DNA of 64,000 nucleotides from Rapana venosa (GCA_028751875.1 CM054155.1:7543898-7607897); one strand, 5' to 3'. Shown: positions 22,454 through 34,080, numbered from the stretch's first letter. Notes: a model not told the origin generated them from the sequence alone. Made by a program: numbers and translations.

Positions 22454-22780
22454 TGTGTGCGAGCGTGTGTGCGTTAGTGTGCGTGTGTTTCACCAAACTC
22501 CCCCTCCCTATATTTTAGAAAAAAACTATCACTCAAACACATCAAACGTCCATCTCCAGTCTCTCTCTACAGAAACTACAGCATGTCTAAATGTCCCCCT
22601 CTCTGCTTATCCACTGCACCAGGCAGAGAGCCCTGTGACAGGCAGTCAATACGTGGTGCTCTGTGTCACTGTCGATATTGCAGCACACTGTTCTCTTCGT
22701 GCAGCCAGACACCTTTCCCCTCATCTCCACTGGCCTCTAGCTGTTAGTTTCTTTCCAATAATTATGCAATGCCCAGTGCC
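21950..22780 (+). mobile_element. H-type element, second complete-looking copy
   Basis: Same plan as 15210-16178: 5' arm with CTTTGGCC, ATTGCTGAATCA and ATACAGTCGTGAC, then GGTTGAT, a microsatellite, CATCTCCAGTCTCTC, the AGAAACTACAGCATGTCTAA block, one monomer (GGCAGTCAATACGTGGTG) and a 3' end after AATGCCCAGTG. The microsatellite here is (CTGT)n/(GT)n instead of (GA)n. A long apparent ORF on the plus strand is a by-product of it. Confidence 0.72.
22260..22482 (+). repeat. (CTGT)n-(GT)n inside the H element
   Basis: CTGTCTGT tetranucleotides grading into TGTGTG at the internal microsatellite position. Confidence 0.9.
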
Positions 22781-22849
22781 AGCATCTCGAGAGTCAAGGC
22801 ATGCGTATGTTGGCATCTTGTGGTTAGCTTGGTTCAGTACAACCAGAGA

Positions 22850-23043
22850 GAGCTGTGTGTGTGTGTGTGTGTGTCTGTGTGTGTATGTGTGTGTATATGT
22901 GTGTGTGTAGTGTGTATATGTGTGTGTGTGTATGTGTGTGTGTCTCTGTGTGTGTATGTGTGTGTATGTGTATGTGTGTGTGTGTTTGCGTGTGTGTGTG
23001 TGTATGTGTGTGTGTATGTGGTGTGTGTGTGTGTGTGTGTGTT
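22850..23043 (+). repeat. (GT)n
   Basis: Nearly 200 bp of imperfect TGTG with TATG interruptions. Begins about 70 bp after the H element 3' end. Confidence 0.9.
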
Positions 23044-23770
23044 GTTAATGACTATTTCAGTTAGGTATGATTGATTTTTCTTTGTTTTTATTCTTTAATA
23101 AACTTAAATACAAGTTTTGCATGTGCTGTACAGTTCTTTTTTATATAATGTTAGTGGTTGGGAGATTTGGTACTGCTAGTGATGTTGCTGTTGTTACTTC
23201 TGTTGATGTTTGAATCACCCCCCCCCCCTCCCCCTCAAATAATTGTCTACTTGATAAAACTGGTCTTTAGCTTCAGAAAACAATGAGGTGTTGCATCAAT
23301 ATTATCTCCAAAATTGAAGACATAATAGCTTATTCCTTTATTACGTTTCGTAACCGATTGTAATATAAAAATACAATAATGAACAATATGAAACGAAAAT
23401 AGCTCGCCATACAATTTTTTAAAAGTAAGCAATTTTGGTCTAGTATCTAAAGTCATGTATCAATTAAAACCCTCATCTTACACTGATGATAAACATCAAT
23501 TCTAGTCATACTCAATATTTATTCCACTCGTGGTCCCCCGCTTCAAAACAAAGGTCATGGACTCCCCTTTGCTTTGCACCCCATGCTGACAGCACAGGGA
23601 GGAGCATTCCTGACATGTGTATCTCTGGAGCTTCAGCCAGTCACCTGACCTCTGTAGTTCCTGGCGTGATGCCAGAATACCAAACGTCCCTTTGATGAGC
23701 ATGTAGGGAGTAACCGTGTAGATGTTACATTTAATGTAGTGACAGGCAAAATGAACTTCTGTACACTCTT
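23044..23770. other. Apparently unique sequence
   Basis: Contains a C run near 23217. No gene or repeat family recognised. Confidence 0.4.
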
Positions 23771-23875
23771 TGTGTGTGTAGTGTGTGCGTGTACGCGTGT
23801 GTGTTCGTTTATATCCGCGCGCGCCCGCGCCGTGTGTGTGTGTGTGTGTTTTATATCCGTGTGTGTGTGTGTGTG

Positions 23876-23907
<32 letters not shown>

Positions 23908-23963
23908 TGCTTTTATGTCCGTGTGTGTTTGTGTGTGTGCTTTATATCCGTGTGTGTGTGTGT

Positions 23964-23997
<34 letters not shown>

Positions 23998-24035
23998 GTG
24001 TGTGTGTTCTTTTTATATCCGCGTGTTTGTGTGTA
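23771..24035 (+). repeat. (GT)n with repeated TTTATATCCG interruptions
   Basis: GT tract punctuated about five times by a TTTATATCCG- or TTTATGTCCG-like word, giving a higher-order pattern of roughly 50-70 bp. Confidence 0.8.
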
Positions 24036-24049
24036 ATATTTTTTCTTTC

Positions 24050-24135
24050 TAATACCCACGTGCCTCCCATTTTTACCAGCACACAAAGGTCTACTCTTGC
24101 AAAAGGCAGAACAGTTTAACTGTGTGCGTGTGCGG
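24050..24135 (-). mobile_element. S1 SINE fragment, diverged
   Basis: ACCAGCACACAAAGGTCTAC and TCTTGCAAAAGGCAGAACAG correspond to the complementary S1 3' body (consensus GGCACACAATGGCCTACTC and AAAAGCGGAACAG). Flanked by GT and GA tracts. Confidence 0.6.
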
Positions 24136-24149
24136 TGTGTGGTGGGGTG

Positions 24150-24186
24150 AGGGGAGAGAGAGAGAGAGAGAGAGAGAGAGTGAGAG

Positions 24187-24247
<61 letters not shown>

Positions 24248-24308
24248 CGAGCGAGAGAGAGAGAGAGAGCAAGAGAGAGAGTTTAAAAAAATAAGTTATA
24301 AGGAAGTC

Positions 24309-24355
<47 letters not shown>

Positions 24356-24510
24356 TTGTGTGTGTGTGTGTGTTTTCCACCGTTGTCTATTATGTCATGT
24401 GTATCCATGTTTGTGTCTGCGTGTACATGTGGTGTGTGTGGTGTGTGTGTGTGGTGTGTGTGTGTGTTTTGTGTTGTGTGTGGTGTGTGTGGTGTGTCTG
24501 CGACTGGTGT
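24150..24510 (+). repeat. (GA)n then (GT)n
   Basis: GAGAGA with a short AT-rich insert at 24282-24312, followed at 24355 by GTGTGT and GGTGTG repeats. Confidence 0.9.
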
Positions 24511-24875
24511 TGGTATAGATGAAACTGCACAGAAAAGTAATGATCGCACTAAAAATAGTGTTCAAAAGTTTTCTGTCTTGTGGCAGACACTGAAAACCAT
24601 AAAAGTTGCTCGAACTTTTACAATCATAGTTTTGATGTTTGGGAAAGTACTTGTCCAAGTGCTTGCACTGCATAGATACTTGCTACACAGTGGAGGCAGG
24701 TGGTCCCTTGTGCTGGAATAATACTTGTTTGTCCATCACAGACCTCTTTGCTTTGATAACTGCAGGAATGGTTTAGGAGAACGTTCTGAAGAATAGAGGA
24801 TTTAGGTTTAATAGTTTGAACACGCAGGCATGTGAGTTTGTATGTGTACACATTTTACACTTGTGTGTATGTGAA

Positions 24876-25134
24876 TATAGAAGACATGTAAAATCTCTAC
24901 ACACGTAAGATAGTTCAGAACTAGTGTATTTTTATCTTAGAACGCAATAGTATAGAAAAGACTATAGAAGACATGTAAAATCTCTACACACCTAAGATAG
25001 TTCAGAACTAGTGTATTTTATCTTAGAACGCAATAGTATAGAAAAGACTATAGAAGACATGTAAAATCTGTACACACGTAAGATAGTTGAGAAATCATGT
25101 ATTTTATCTTAGAGCGCAATAGTATAGAAAAGAC
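24876..25134 (+). repeat. Three tandem 86-87-bp repeats
   Basis: Units begin with TATAGAAGACATGTAAAATC at 24876, 24963 and 25049 and end with GTATAGAAAAGAC. A few substitutions separate the units. Non-coding. Confidence 0.9.
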
Positions 25135-25724
25135 AACTATTTATACCCCATACATCCATTTTCGTTCACCAAACAAAAGTGCACACATTTTCTTATTGTG
25201 GCACAAAGATTCAGTAGGTGTTATTTTCTCCTTATTTATTATTTTTGGGGGGTGCAACATATATTTTAAGCCTAGTTTCTTCCTCTTTTCACCATCGTCT
25301 TTCTTTGGCAGCTTTAAAAAGGAAGTTTTAGCCTAAGTGGTTATCTACACTTGTTTCTCTCCACTACCATTTCTGCATTGACATTTGTGTGGCTTTTGAT
25401 GGAAATGCAGACGATGTGCAACATCACTTGTTCGTGTGTGTTAGGAGCAGGCTGAAAGGAAAGAACAGCACACACAGATAGCTTTTGTTTGTGACGAGAA
25501 AGAGAAATGGAAACACTGGTGAGTAATGCCAGCACAAAACTTAACTATGACCACGGTGTCAATTAACTTTATGATTTCTTGTGCAGGACCTAAAAAAAAA
25601 TGTATGGCATGTTGTTACACTTCATATATTATGCACTTGTTAGCAAACGCGGTTTTTGTTGTTGTTCTGTTTCTATTTGTTGATTTGTTTACTCTCCTCT
25701 CTTTCTCCTTCTCTCTCATCCCAT
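25135..25724. other. Apparently unique sequence
   Basis: No family recognised. Confidence 0.35.
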
Positions 25725-25910
25725 CCATACATACACACATACACACTCAAAACACGCTCACACACATACGCACACACTACACAAACACACACTCACACAC
25801 ACACTCACACATTACGTTCACACATGCGCACATGTGCACAAACACACACATACGCATACACACACACACTGACACACACACACACACACACACACATATC
25901 ACATCGCATC
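25725..25910 (+). repeat. (CA)n
   Basis: Imperfect CACACA with ACAT interruptions, ending in CATCACATC words. Confidence 0.9.
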
Positions 25911-26074
25911 ACATCACATCCTCCGTTTCCTTCATCACAAAATCACTTAAAACGAATCCAAACGATTCCCCTCCACCTCCTCCCATTCATCACTATAGAA
26001 TGTCTGTGCCCAAAGAGATGAATCAGCATGCTGCTGCCCCTTCTGACCCCTGTGTGTATATTTTTTATCACGCT

Positions 26075-26215
26075 TTTTCCCGCGCAATGCAGCGATGTCA
26101 GATAGCGAAGAGAGAGGAGACGAATGTCACGACTGTATTAACTGAAACTGGTAAAGCCTGGTTTAAGTAATCATGAGGAGGAATGGCAGTGAGGGCAAAG
26201 AGTAAGATAGATAAC
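26075..26215 (-). mobile_element. H-type element, 5' arm fragment
   Basis: Complement of the H 5' arm: the plus strand shows GATGTCAGATAGCGAAGAGA and GTCACGACTGTATTAACTGA, matching 22085-22130 reversed. It is followed by a (GA)n tract. Confidence 0.6.
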
Positions 26216-26221
26216 AAGTTG

Positions 26222-26230
26222 AGAGAGAGC

Positions 26231-26278
<48 letters not shown>
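26222..26278 (+). repeat. (GA)n
   Basis: GAGAGAGA tract of about 55 bp. Confidence 0.9.
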
Positions 26279-26279
<1 letters not shown>

Positions 26280-26516
26280 GAAAGTTTGCAAGACAGCTCA
26301 ATCATAGAGCGCTACGTACAGTATAGTCTTCACAAGAACGCCAATTCCCTTACAAAAAAAGTTAAATAAAGTCATGTTGTGCAAATAAAACATCTATATA
26401 TCTCAGTCACTTTAAGAAAACCCTAGATGTTATAAGATTTTTTTCTCTCCCGTCTTTACACTCTCCGAACCCCCCCCCCCCCCTTTTTTTTTAAACTAGT
26501 GGACTATAGTCTTTCA

Positions 26517-26600
26517 TACCAATCCAATCCAATCCTGTTGTTTATAGCCCCGCCGACCACAAAGGCCATATCAGGGTTGTCACCTCTGGTCAAAGTTAAG
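26517..26600. repeat. R75 dispersed repeat
   Basis: CCAATCCAATCCAATCCTGT, then TTTATAGCCCCGCCGACCAC and GGCCATATCAGGGTTGTC. A second copy lies at 62023-62100 with the same order of words. Non-coding; probably one end of a larger interspersed element. Confidence 0.65.
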
Positions 26601-27391
26601 TTGAATGTTTTATTTTACATACTGATTTATTGCAGAAATGTAGAGTTTTACAAGTAATTTCGTAATCACATGGAATAATACGCTCACAATTTTACATTAT
26701 TTACATTTGAAAATTAATGTGCAACTTGTAGGTCTACATGTAAGTCCTATCACGTTGCTATCAACAATTGAATTTAATCGATTGAAAGGGATATTGAATA
26801 TATCATAGGATGACTTGTAGTAGATATCAGCTGCAGAGAAAATGTGATCCTAGTGCCTAAGATTTCGGCTCAATAATATCTGACATCAGTGAATCACAAC
26901 ACACACACATTTATTAAGATCAAGTGTACACATGGTGTCTGTTGAAATGTATTTCATTCAACTATAGAGCAGCAACTTGTGTAAAATCGAAACATACCTT
27001 ATAATTATGAAATTAACCAAAAAATGTTTGCACAGAAAAAAAGACAAAAACTATTGAACTACATGCAGACAGTTTGCGCATGTTGTGTCTCGTGTATGTG
27101 TTTGAAGCCGAGGGGAATGCAGCGACCTTTTGCTTTATACATCTGTCAGACTTTGCTATAGAGCATCAAGCATAGATGATAATTGAAATGGGATGACATG
27201 GTCCCTAGAGTAAATAACTCCGCTTGGACTCTAATATAGCCGACAGAACATCGTGCAGAAGTTCACCCTTTCTACTCGAACAGTTTGGAACAAACAGGTC
27301 TTTTTGAAGCGTGTGGTTGAAAATAATCCTGTGTCGATTATAGTATGATTGATTTTTATACAAAATGGTAGAAAACCTAGACACCGTCACT
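26601..27391. other. Apparently unique AT-rich sequence
   Basis: Nothing recognised. Confidence 0.4.
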
Positions 27392-27648
27392 AAGCCAGAC
27401 CTACAGGAAAATACTTAGTAGCCAGACCTACAGGAAAACAGTAGCCAGACCTACAGGAGAATAGTAGCCAGACCTACAGGAAAACAGTAACCAGACCTAC
27501 AAGAAAACAGTAGCCAGACCTACAGGAAAACAGTAGCCAGACCTACAGGAAAACAGTAGCCAGACCTACAAGAAAACAGTAGCCAGACCTACAGGAAAAC
27601 AGTAGCCAGACCTACAAGAAAACAGTAGCCAGACCTACAGGAAAACAC
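27392..27648 (+). repeat. 23-bp minisatellite
   Basis: About eleven copies of a CAGTAGCCAGACCTACAGGA-type unit followed by AAA. Variants: ACAAG for ACAGG, GTAACC for GTAGCC. Confidence 0.9.
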
Positions 27649-27973
27649 CCCCCAGCACCTTCACCGACTGTCAGAGCTCCAACACCACTGCTGGACAATC
27701 CACCAACAAAACCCGGGACTACAGGATCCCAGACAGCATACCACAGCAGTGCAGATGTTCCCCCCCTGTTTCTCTGCACAGTATCTGAAGGAACCAACGG
27801 CAAGAAAAAACTTGTCCAACTTCATTTCCCCCTGCTTGTACACCAGCAGTGGGCAGACGTTTAGGATACTAGGCACCCTCCCTCCTCCCCATCCCCCACT
27901 CTCGCCATCCCGTCACACGTGGCTGCCTCTTTCCTACTAAGGTGTTATGTCTGTCCAGTAATATCATATTAAG

Positions 27974-27976
<3 letters not shown>
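27649..27976. other. Unique sequence after the minisatellite
   Basis: A short open frame exists on each strand, but there is no recognised domain and no start context that supports a gene. Confidence 0.35.

Positions 27977-28008
<32 letters not shown>
27977..28008 (+). repeat. (TA)n
   Basis: Clean TATATA run. Confidence 0.9.
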
Positions 28009-28012
<4 letters not shown>

Positions 28013-28083
28013 TTTTAAGTTGAAAAACGTGTTCGTGCACAGTTAACAAAATGGACTGAGAGGAGGATAGAGATGGACTAATG

Positions 28084-28211
<128 letters not shown>

Positions 28212-28275
28212 TTCTTTTTCAATTCTTGTATTTTGGTGATAATGAATAAACAGTCAGGTGCGTTTTGATATGCTT

Positions 28276-28524
28276 TCCCCACAATGGCCTTATCGTCCAA
28301 AAAGCGGAACAAGTTTTAACAAGTGCGCAAGATATTCTGTGTGCGTTCACGCGAAGGTCCTCGGTTTATGGTCCCGTCCAAAGAACTTTCAGGGACAGAC
28401 GACACTGATGTCAACAACTGCAGGTGAAAAATCCCCTTAAACGGGCGAGAGTCTCGGGGGTGGCTCAAACCCGGGCCGCCAGATTGTGAGGTTAACGCTC
28501 TAACCACCACGCCATCCTGTCCCC
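28276..28524 (-). mobile_element. S1 SINE, 3'-truncated, head present
   Basis: Complementary S1 from the ACAATGGCC word to the head end (CCATCCTGTCCCC). The B-box complement is CTCAAACCCGGG, with an extra segment (GCGAGAGTCTCGGGGGTGG) before it that is itself partly palindromic. The 3' tail is missing at the left. Confidence 0.8.
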
Positions 28525-28550
28525 AGAGTGAGAGAGAAATTTAGTTATTT

Positions 28551-28901
28551 TTCATTTATTTATTTTATTCTTTTATATCGAGGATAATGGGATAAGCACT
28601 TGTGTACTTGTTTTTAAACATCCAGTCCCCGTGTGTATGCGGTTTTGTAAATTCTGTCATCTGTTCCCACCGGCACACAATGGCCTACTCTTACGAAAAG
28701 CGGGAGAGGATTTAACGTGTGCGCAAGATGTTTTTCGCGCGTTCGCACACAGCGCCTCGGTTTATAGTCTCATCCGAAAGACTTTTGGGGAGAGTGGAGT
28801 CTGCACTGATGTTAACTCCAGGGGAAAATATCCGCTTGAACGGGAATGGAACCCGGGTCGTCAGATTGCAAGCGCAATGTTCTAACCACAGGCTATGCCC
28901 C

Positions 28902-28903
<2 letters not shown>
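28551..28903 (-). mobile_element. S1 SINE, full length
   Basis: Complementary S1 with tail (TTATTTATTTTATTC), 3' body, central domain, GGAAAATATCC word and head (TCTAACCACAGGCTATGCCCC). It lies about 27 bp from the previous S1 in the same orientation, and a (GA)n tract begins right at its head end. Confidence 0.9.
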
Positions 28904-28933
<30 letters not shown>

Positions 28934-28960
28934 GGGGGGGGGGGAGGGAGGGAGAGAGAA
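28904..28960 (+). repeat. (GA)n-(G)n
   Basis: GAGAGA followed by about 22 G and GGGAGGGAG. Confidence 0.85.
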
Positions 28961-29491
28961 TATGTGTGTATATCCCGAAATTTCAGTGCTGGCCTGTGAT
29001 TGGTGAATGCAAAGGCGCGGGGTCTCCCACAAACACACGGACCACAGCCCCTAGCTAAACACGTGAGCTGAAACATTGCACGGGACAGAAGGTGAATACA
29101 AATTCAAATGTTGGCTTCAAGCTGCTTTCAAATTCTTTGTCAGTCTACATACGAGGCAGTTCCAAAGCCGTTAGTGTTTTCCTGTACGCTGTAAAGTTGT
29201 ACATATTGCTGCCATTTACAATCCGAATATTCACTTCAGTCTGGTGGGAAACTCTCTGTTGGCGCCATGGCAAAAGCCACCATTTTCCAAGTTCAAAACT
29301 CAGGACAATTTTAACCTGAGAATTTAACAGGTAAGTGTTGTCAATGACATTCATTTTTCTTTCTCTCTTTTTTTAAACTCGAGAAGCCATGCATTCATGA
29401 AGTAAAAGAAGTGACATGCTGGTAGCAAACTAGTAAGCTAGCTGGGTTAGCAAGGCTGCTGGTTTGATGCCATACCCTGTTAATGTAAAAG
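28961..29491. other. Apparently unique sequence
   Basis: No family or gene recognised. Confidence 0.4.
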
Positions 29492-29540
<49 letters not shown>

Positions 29541-29541
29541 G
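29492..29541 (+). repeat. (GA)n-(G)n
   Basis: GAGAGA followed by a run of about 12 G. Confidence 0.85.
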
Positions 29542-29639
29542 ACACAAAAAGACAAATCAAAAGCGGAGAGGAGAAGCAGCCCTACCCTGAAGTCATCTTG
29601 CTCAAATTACCCAGTTTTTCTTTGCAACTGAAGATTGCG

Positions 29640-30045
29640 GGCGGGAAACATCTAGGGGTTAGTGCTTTAAGTTGGCGATATGACAGTGCGGCTTCCACCC
29701 AGCACAGAGACACTCATTTAAGATGTTAACCCTGGAGTTACATTGATATCAGTACTGACTATCCCCTGAATGTCCCGATGAGAATAAAACCCTAGATCCC
29801 GTGTATGAACGCACACAAAACATCTTGAAAGATAAGGCTAAGAACCCACTGCAGCATGAGAGTTGTCCCTGGTAGAATTCTGCAGAAAAAAGTCGGTCTG
29901 ATGAAGGAAACAATCACGCATGCAGACAGGTAAAGTTAAAAAAACAACCCATCATGGGTGGCGTTGCTCTTGTGGCGACACGCACACCCCGTGGAAAGCA
30001 GCCTGAATTTTACGGGGAGAACTCTGCCGTGACTTAGAGGTACAC
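29640..30045 (+). mobile_element. Mosaic SINE: S1-like front, S3-like back
   Basis: 29719-29828 follows the S1 central region (CCCTGGAGTT, GATGAGAATAAAACC, GAACGCACACAAAACATCTT). From about 29856 it follows the S3 3' body instead (TTGTCCCTGG, GGGTGGCGTTGCTCTTGTGG, ACTCTGCCGTGACTT). A degraded A-box-like word (ATCTAGGGGTTAG) lies near 29649. Strongly diverged overall. Confidence 0.6.
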
Positions 30046-30132
30046 AATACAGTACAATAGAGTACACTACAATACACAATGCATGCAATACAATGTAATG
30101 TAATACAATACAGTATGATACAATACACTGTA
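30043..30132 (+). repeat. (TACAA)n-like tail
   Basis: ACAATACAGTACAATAGAGT and similar imperfect pentanucleotides directly after the S3-like body. Probably its expanded tail. Confidence 0.75.
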
Positions 30133-30499
30133 TTTAAAAGCCAGATGTTGGTTTTGTCAAAAAAAGAGCGCTCCTTATAGAAGGGAAATGTTAAAAAATA
30201 CTGCTTGAGTGATATGTGAAAAATGAATACTACTTGAAATGAAACAAATGTGAAAAGATAAGATTTTGTGTGTTGGGTTAGTGGGGCACCCAGATGCCTA
30301 TGATGATGCCTTTGCTTGCTTTTCTTTTTCTGTACAAATATTTCATTGCTCGTATAGCTGGTCTTCTGTTTATGTAGGAGCGTTGATTTCTTTGTTTTGG
30401 TTTTAGTGTGATAAAACCGAAACTAAGTTAAGTGGAAAGTGAGGTTGTAAATGTTTATTATCCATTAATTTAATGAGCGTGACTGGATGAATAAGGATG
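30133..30499. other. Apparently unique sequence
   Basis: Nothing recognised. Confidence 0.4.
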
Positions 30500-30835
30500 T
30501 TCACAAGTAGGATAAACCGTGAGGTTCTGGGTTCGATCCCAGCCTCCCCTTTCTTCCCAGTTTGACAAAACCACTCGAATTGAATGTCAGAGACCTTTGC
30601 ATGAGACTATAATCGAGGCTCCGTGTGTAAATGTCGGCAGAACGTCTTGCGCACACACTGACATCCGTTTCGCCTTTCAGAGGAGTACGGCCATTTCGTG
30701 CGGGTAGGAGCGGATGACAAAATAACCATTTTAGAAAAAAATGCATGCAAATAGGTGTCATGCTTAGACATCATCCTTGAAGTCGGAATTTGGCTACCTT
30801 AATGGTGCAGGACAAAATTCAAATACGCAAACATT
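30500..30835 (+). mobile_element. S1b SINE (S1 front, different tail), diverged
   Basis: B box GGTTCGATCCC at about 30530, then the central domain (GCATGAGACTATAATCGAGG, CAGAACGTCTTGCGCACAC). The 3' end is unlike S1: CCTTGAAGTCGGAATTTGG, CTACCTTAATGGTG, shared with 32395-32790 and with the complement of 52745-52855 and 54555-54950. Confidence 0.7.
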
Positions 30836-31034
30836 TGGAACAGTGTAGGACTTGGTATATTTTCCATTGCCGAACTGTTCATTCACTGCCGCTTCCCTCA
30901 CTCCACTCTGTTTATATGACCATGTCAGTACAGTAGTCAGCCACACGAGATGACTGTGTAGAGGCTGATTAGCACTGAAACCACAAGCCTGCGAAAACTT
31001 TTATTCACGATTTTAAAGGAGTGTTCATGCTTTG
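30836..31034. other. Short unique spacer
   Basis: Nothing recognised. Confidence 0.4.
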
Positions 31035-31495
31035 CACGCACGCACGCACACACGTACACACATCCCTACCCCCCCCCCCCCCACACACACACGCACGCAC
31101 GCACACACGTACGCGCGCGCGAACACACATAATATGCACGCACTCACACACACACGCACGTACACACACACACATACACACACACAGAGAAACACACACA
31201 CACGCACGCACGCTCACACATAGTGCGCGCGCGCGCGCACACACAATTCATGCGCGCGCACACACACACGCACGTACACAAACACGCACGTACACAAACA
31301 CGTATACACACTCAACACGCACGCACGCACGCACACACAGAAACACACATACATGCACGCACTCACACACACATGCACGTACACACAGAGACAAACATGC
31401 ACACACACATACACACACACTTACAAACACGCGCGCACGCACACAAACACACATATACATGCGCACGCACGCACGTACACACACACAGACGCACT
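31035..31495 (+). repeat. (CA)n with GCAC and CGCG patches
   Basis: About 460 bp of imperfect CACACA with GCGCGC runs near 31110 and 31225. It produces long Thr-His frames; not a gene. Confidence 0.9.
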
Positions 31496-31916
31496 GGTGT
31501 GTGCACTTGACAAATATAATGTCCTTGTCTATGTTACAACAGCAGCCACATCCAGGGCAACGGCTTTACCAGGCTACAGAAGCTTGTAAAGAAAGCTGAC
31601 AGACCTCAAGTCTTCTGCAAGTTAGGGATTGCCTGTTCCCCACCTGCAAAAACCCAACAAGAAACAAACTGGCTCAAGCACACTGGGCAGAGGAGAACAC
31701 CAGCAAAGTTCCAGGAACAGAGAAGCGGGTCAGCAATCAACTTGGAACACAGAGAGCATGGCGAGGCAGAGAAGAAAGACCGCCACAGTCAGCCACGGTG
31801 TCTGCCATCATCTCCTGCCTTCGACACCACAGCTTGCTGCTGAGTACAGAAGAGGACAGAGCGAGGTTAGCGATGAGCAGCTTGTCTTCACTTCGGCATC
31901 TTTTCTGCGAGTCCTC
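31496..31916. other. Unique sequence, weak open frame
   Basis: A 97-codon frame at 31629-31922 (+) has no recognised domain and ends in an S1 tail. I do not call it a gene. Confidence 0.35.
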
Positions 31917-31990
31917 AAGTGAGCGCTTATTCCATTATCCTCGATATAAAAGGATAAATAAATAGATAAATAAATAAATAGAAATAGAAA
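31917..31990 (+). mobile_element. S1 tail fragment
   Basis: GTGAGCGCTTATTCCATTAT, CCTCGATATAAAAGG and then (ATAA)n. Strongly 5'-truncated. Confidence 0.75.
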
Positions 31991-32384
31991 GGTAGGCCAG
32001 CGATGGCAGGTGTATGATTCACAAGCATACCAGCATGCACATTGTGACATGAAGGGGAATGGGCTCCACCAAGCTAGCCTTGCCCTGGACACATTGCTTG
32101 AAAAAAAGTTATTACCACACCTCAGCTACTTGCAGGCAAGTTATGTAGCAAGTCAGTTTGTATGAATCGGCAAACTTTGTGAAAGAAATTCAACCAGTCC
32201 AATATTTGATAGCAATATTTGAATATCACTGATTGTGTAGTGATATAGAATATCAAAATCTTGTAGGGTCACACGTTGGGAAACATTAGTCATATTGGCT
32301 TATGTTTTTGTGTTATATTTCTGATATAGTAGTGTGTATACTTATTAGATACTAGAAAGCTTTACATTTATTTAAACACACAAC
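31991..32384. other. Apparently unique sequence
   Basis: Nothing recognised. Confidence 0.4.
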
Positions 32385-32790
32385 AGTATTGTGGAGGGGT
32401 AGCGTACCGGCTAGAGCGTTACGCTCGTATTCTGACAGCCTGAGTTCGAGCCACCGCCGACATTTCTGCTCGAGAGGATTTCTTTCGCCAAAAGTTAACA
32501 TCACTATTTACTCCACTCCCCGAAAGTCTTTCGGATGAGATTATAAACCGAGGCTCAATGAACAAACACACGCAGAACATCTTGCACAAGGTCAAAACCC
32601 GTTCGTACCTTTTGGAAGTGTAAGCCATTGCGTGCCGGTAGAACTAGATGACGTTGAAAAAGACGCGTGCACACTGGTTGCTTACGTATCCTCCCCGAAG
32701 TCGGAATGCAGCTACTTTAAGGGGAGACAACTGTCGCATATGCAAAATCTGTTCCTTAGTGAGCCTTAGAGCTCTAGGTGAGGGGCGAGA
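32385..32790 (+). mobile_element. S1b SINE, nearly complete
   Basis: A-box-like TAGCGTACCGG near 32400, B box GAGTTCGAGCC near 32440, GTTAACATCACTATTTACTC, central domain TCGGATGAGATTATAAACCG, TAAGCCATTGCGTGCCGG, then the S1b tail (CCGAAGTCGGAATGCAGCTA, GGGGAGACAACTGTCGCATA). The shared front with an exchanged 3' end marks it as a subfamily of S1. Confidence 0.8.
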
Positions 32791-32944
32791 AAAAATATGT
32801 TGGTGACCCAGTTGCTGGTGTGTACACTGAACAGATACTGACCAGCCGTCTTGGACCACGTGATCAAGGACACTGGAGATGCAGAGCAGTGGTGCAGGGG
32901 TACAGTGCCACAGGACAGCGCCACATGTGATAACATGACCCCTG

Positions 32945-33345
32945 TGTTAGGCTTCTGTTTGGAATAGAATAGGGAATACAGGATGTCTTTATTAGGCTTC
33001 TGTTTTGGAATAGAATAGGGAATACAGGATGTCTTAGGTAGGCTTCTGTTTGGAAAATAAAGCGGATACAGTTTCTCTTAGGTAGGCTTCTGTTTTGAAA
33101 TAGACTGGGATATATATTCCCTTAGATAGGCTTCTGTTTGGAATAGAATAGGGGATACAGGTTCTCTTAGGTAGGCTTCTGTTTTGAAAGAGATTGGGAT
33201 ATAGATTCCCCTAGATAGGCTTCTGTTTAGAATAGAATAGGGACTACAGGCTCCCTTAGATAGGCTTATGTTTTGGAATAGGGGATACAGACTCCCCTTG
33301 GTACGCCTCTGTTTGCGATACAATAGGGAATACAGTACACGATTT
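32945..33345 (+). repeat. 45-bp minisatellite
   Basis: About nine units beginning TAGGCTTCTGTTTGGAATAG. The first three start at about 32947, 32992 and 33037. Because 45 is a multiple of three, the minus strand carries an open frame with a 15-residue repeat; I consider it a by-product. Confidence 0.9.
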
Positions 33346-34080
33346 ATCAGAGGCCTACAAACGTATAGAGCCAGTCTGTAGATTGTTTCTTAAACACAGT
33401 TCCAGGACATGAATTTCTTAATTTTCATTGGTCTTTGGATTGGGGACTTTTCTACTGCCTCATGTTCAATGGTCTATCTTTAGAGTGAGGATATTCGGCT
33501 GCCTCGGGGTTTATTGATCTGTATTTGTAGAGGAGAATTCTGCTGCTCCAGAGTTCATTGGTATGCCTTCTGAAGCAGAGATATTCTACTTCCCCAGTGT
33601 TAGTCTTTCATGAAGATTTTCATAGGTTTCAGAATTGAGCTTTAGAAGATCAGGAGGTTTGAGACGCATTCTGTAACAATCAAGTTTTCAGGGGCAGTGG
33701 TTATGGTATGAAAAACTGAGGAATAGCATTAGATGGCATGAAAAGACAGGGCTGCACAACGTAAGGTTAAGCAATAGTTGCCTTGCGTGCTCTGTTCATA
33801 GGCTTTTTCTTTGGCAAATTCAACCTGTGAACACACATACGCAGTTCTAGCAAAGGGAAATAGTTCATGGTCGCCCTTCACATTTCCTGCTGTTTTGATA
33901 AAATGCTGTCCCTCAAATGCTGTGTTCCAGTCTATTATTTGACCATCCTGTCAGCTGTTCTTGAATAGCCACTGGTCCCCATACTTCTGTGTTAACACCC
34001 CTTATTACGGAACAATGAATAGAACAGAAATAATTTAAACCGAGAGTAAACCAAAGTCAAAATCTATTTTTTAAAAAGCA
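33346..34080. other. Apparently unique sequence
   Basis: Nothing recognised. Confidence 0.4.

Noticed and set aside
22113..22910. 265-codon frame on the plus strand
   Set aside because: Runs through the (CTGT)n/(GT)n microsatellite of the H element; the non-repetitive part is the element itself, which is non-coding in its other copies.
31629..31922. 97-codon frame as a possible host exon
   Set aside because: It ends inside an S1 tail, has no recognised domain, and shows no splice-site-bounded conservation that I can judge from one sequence.
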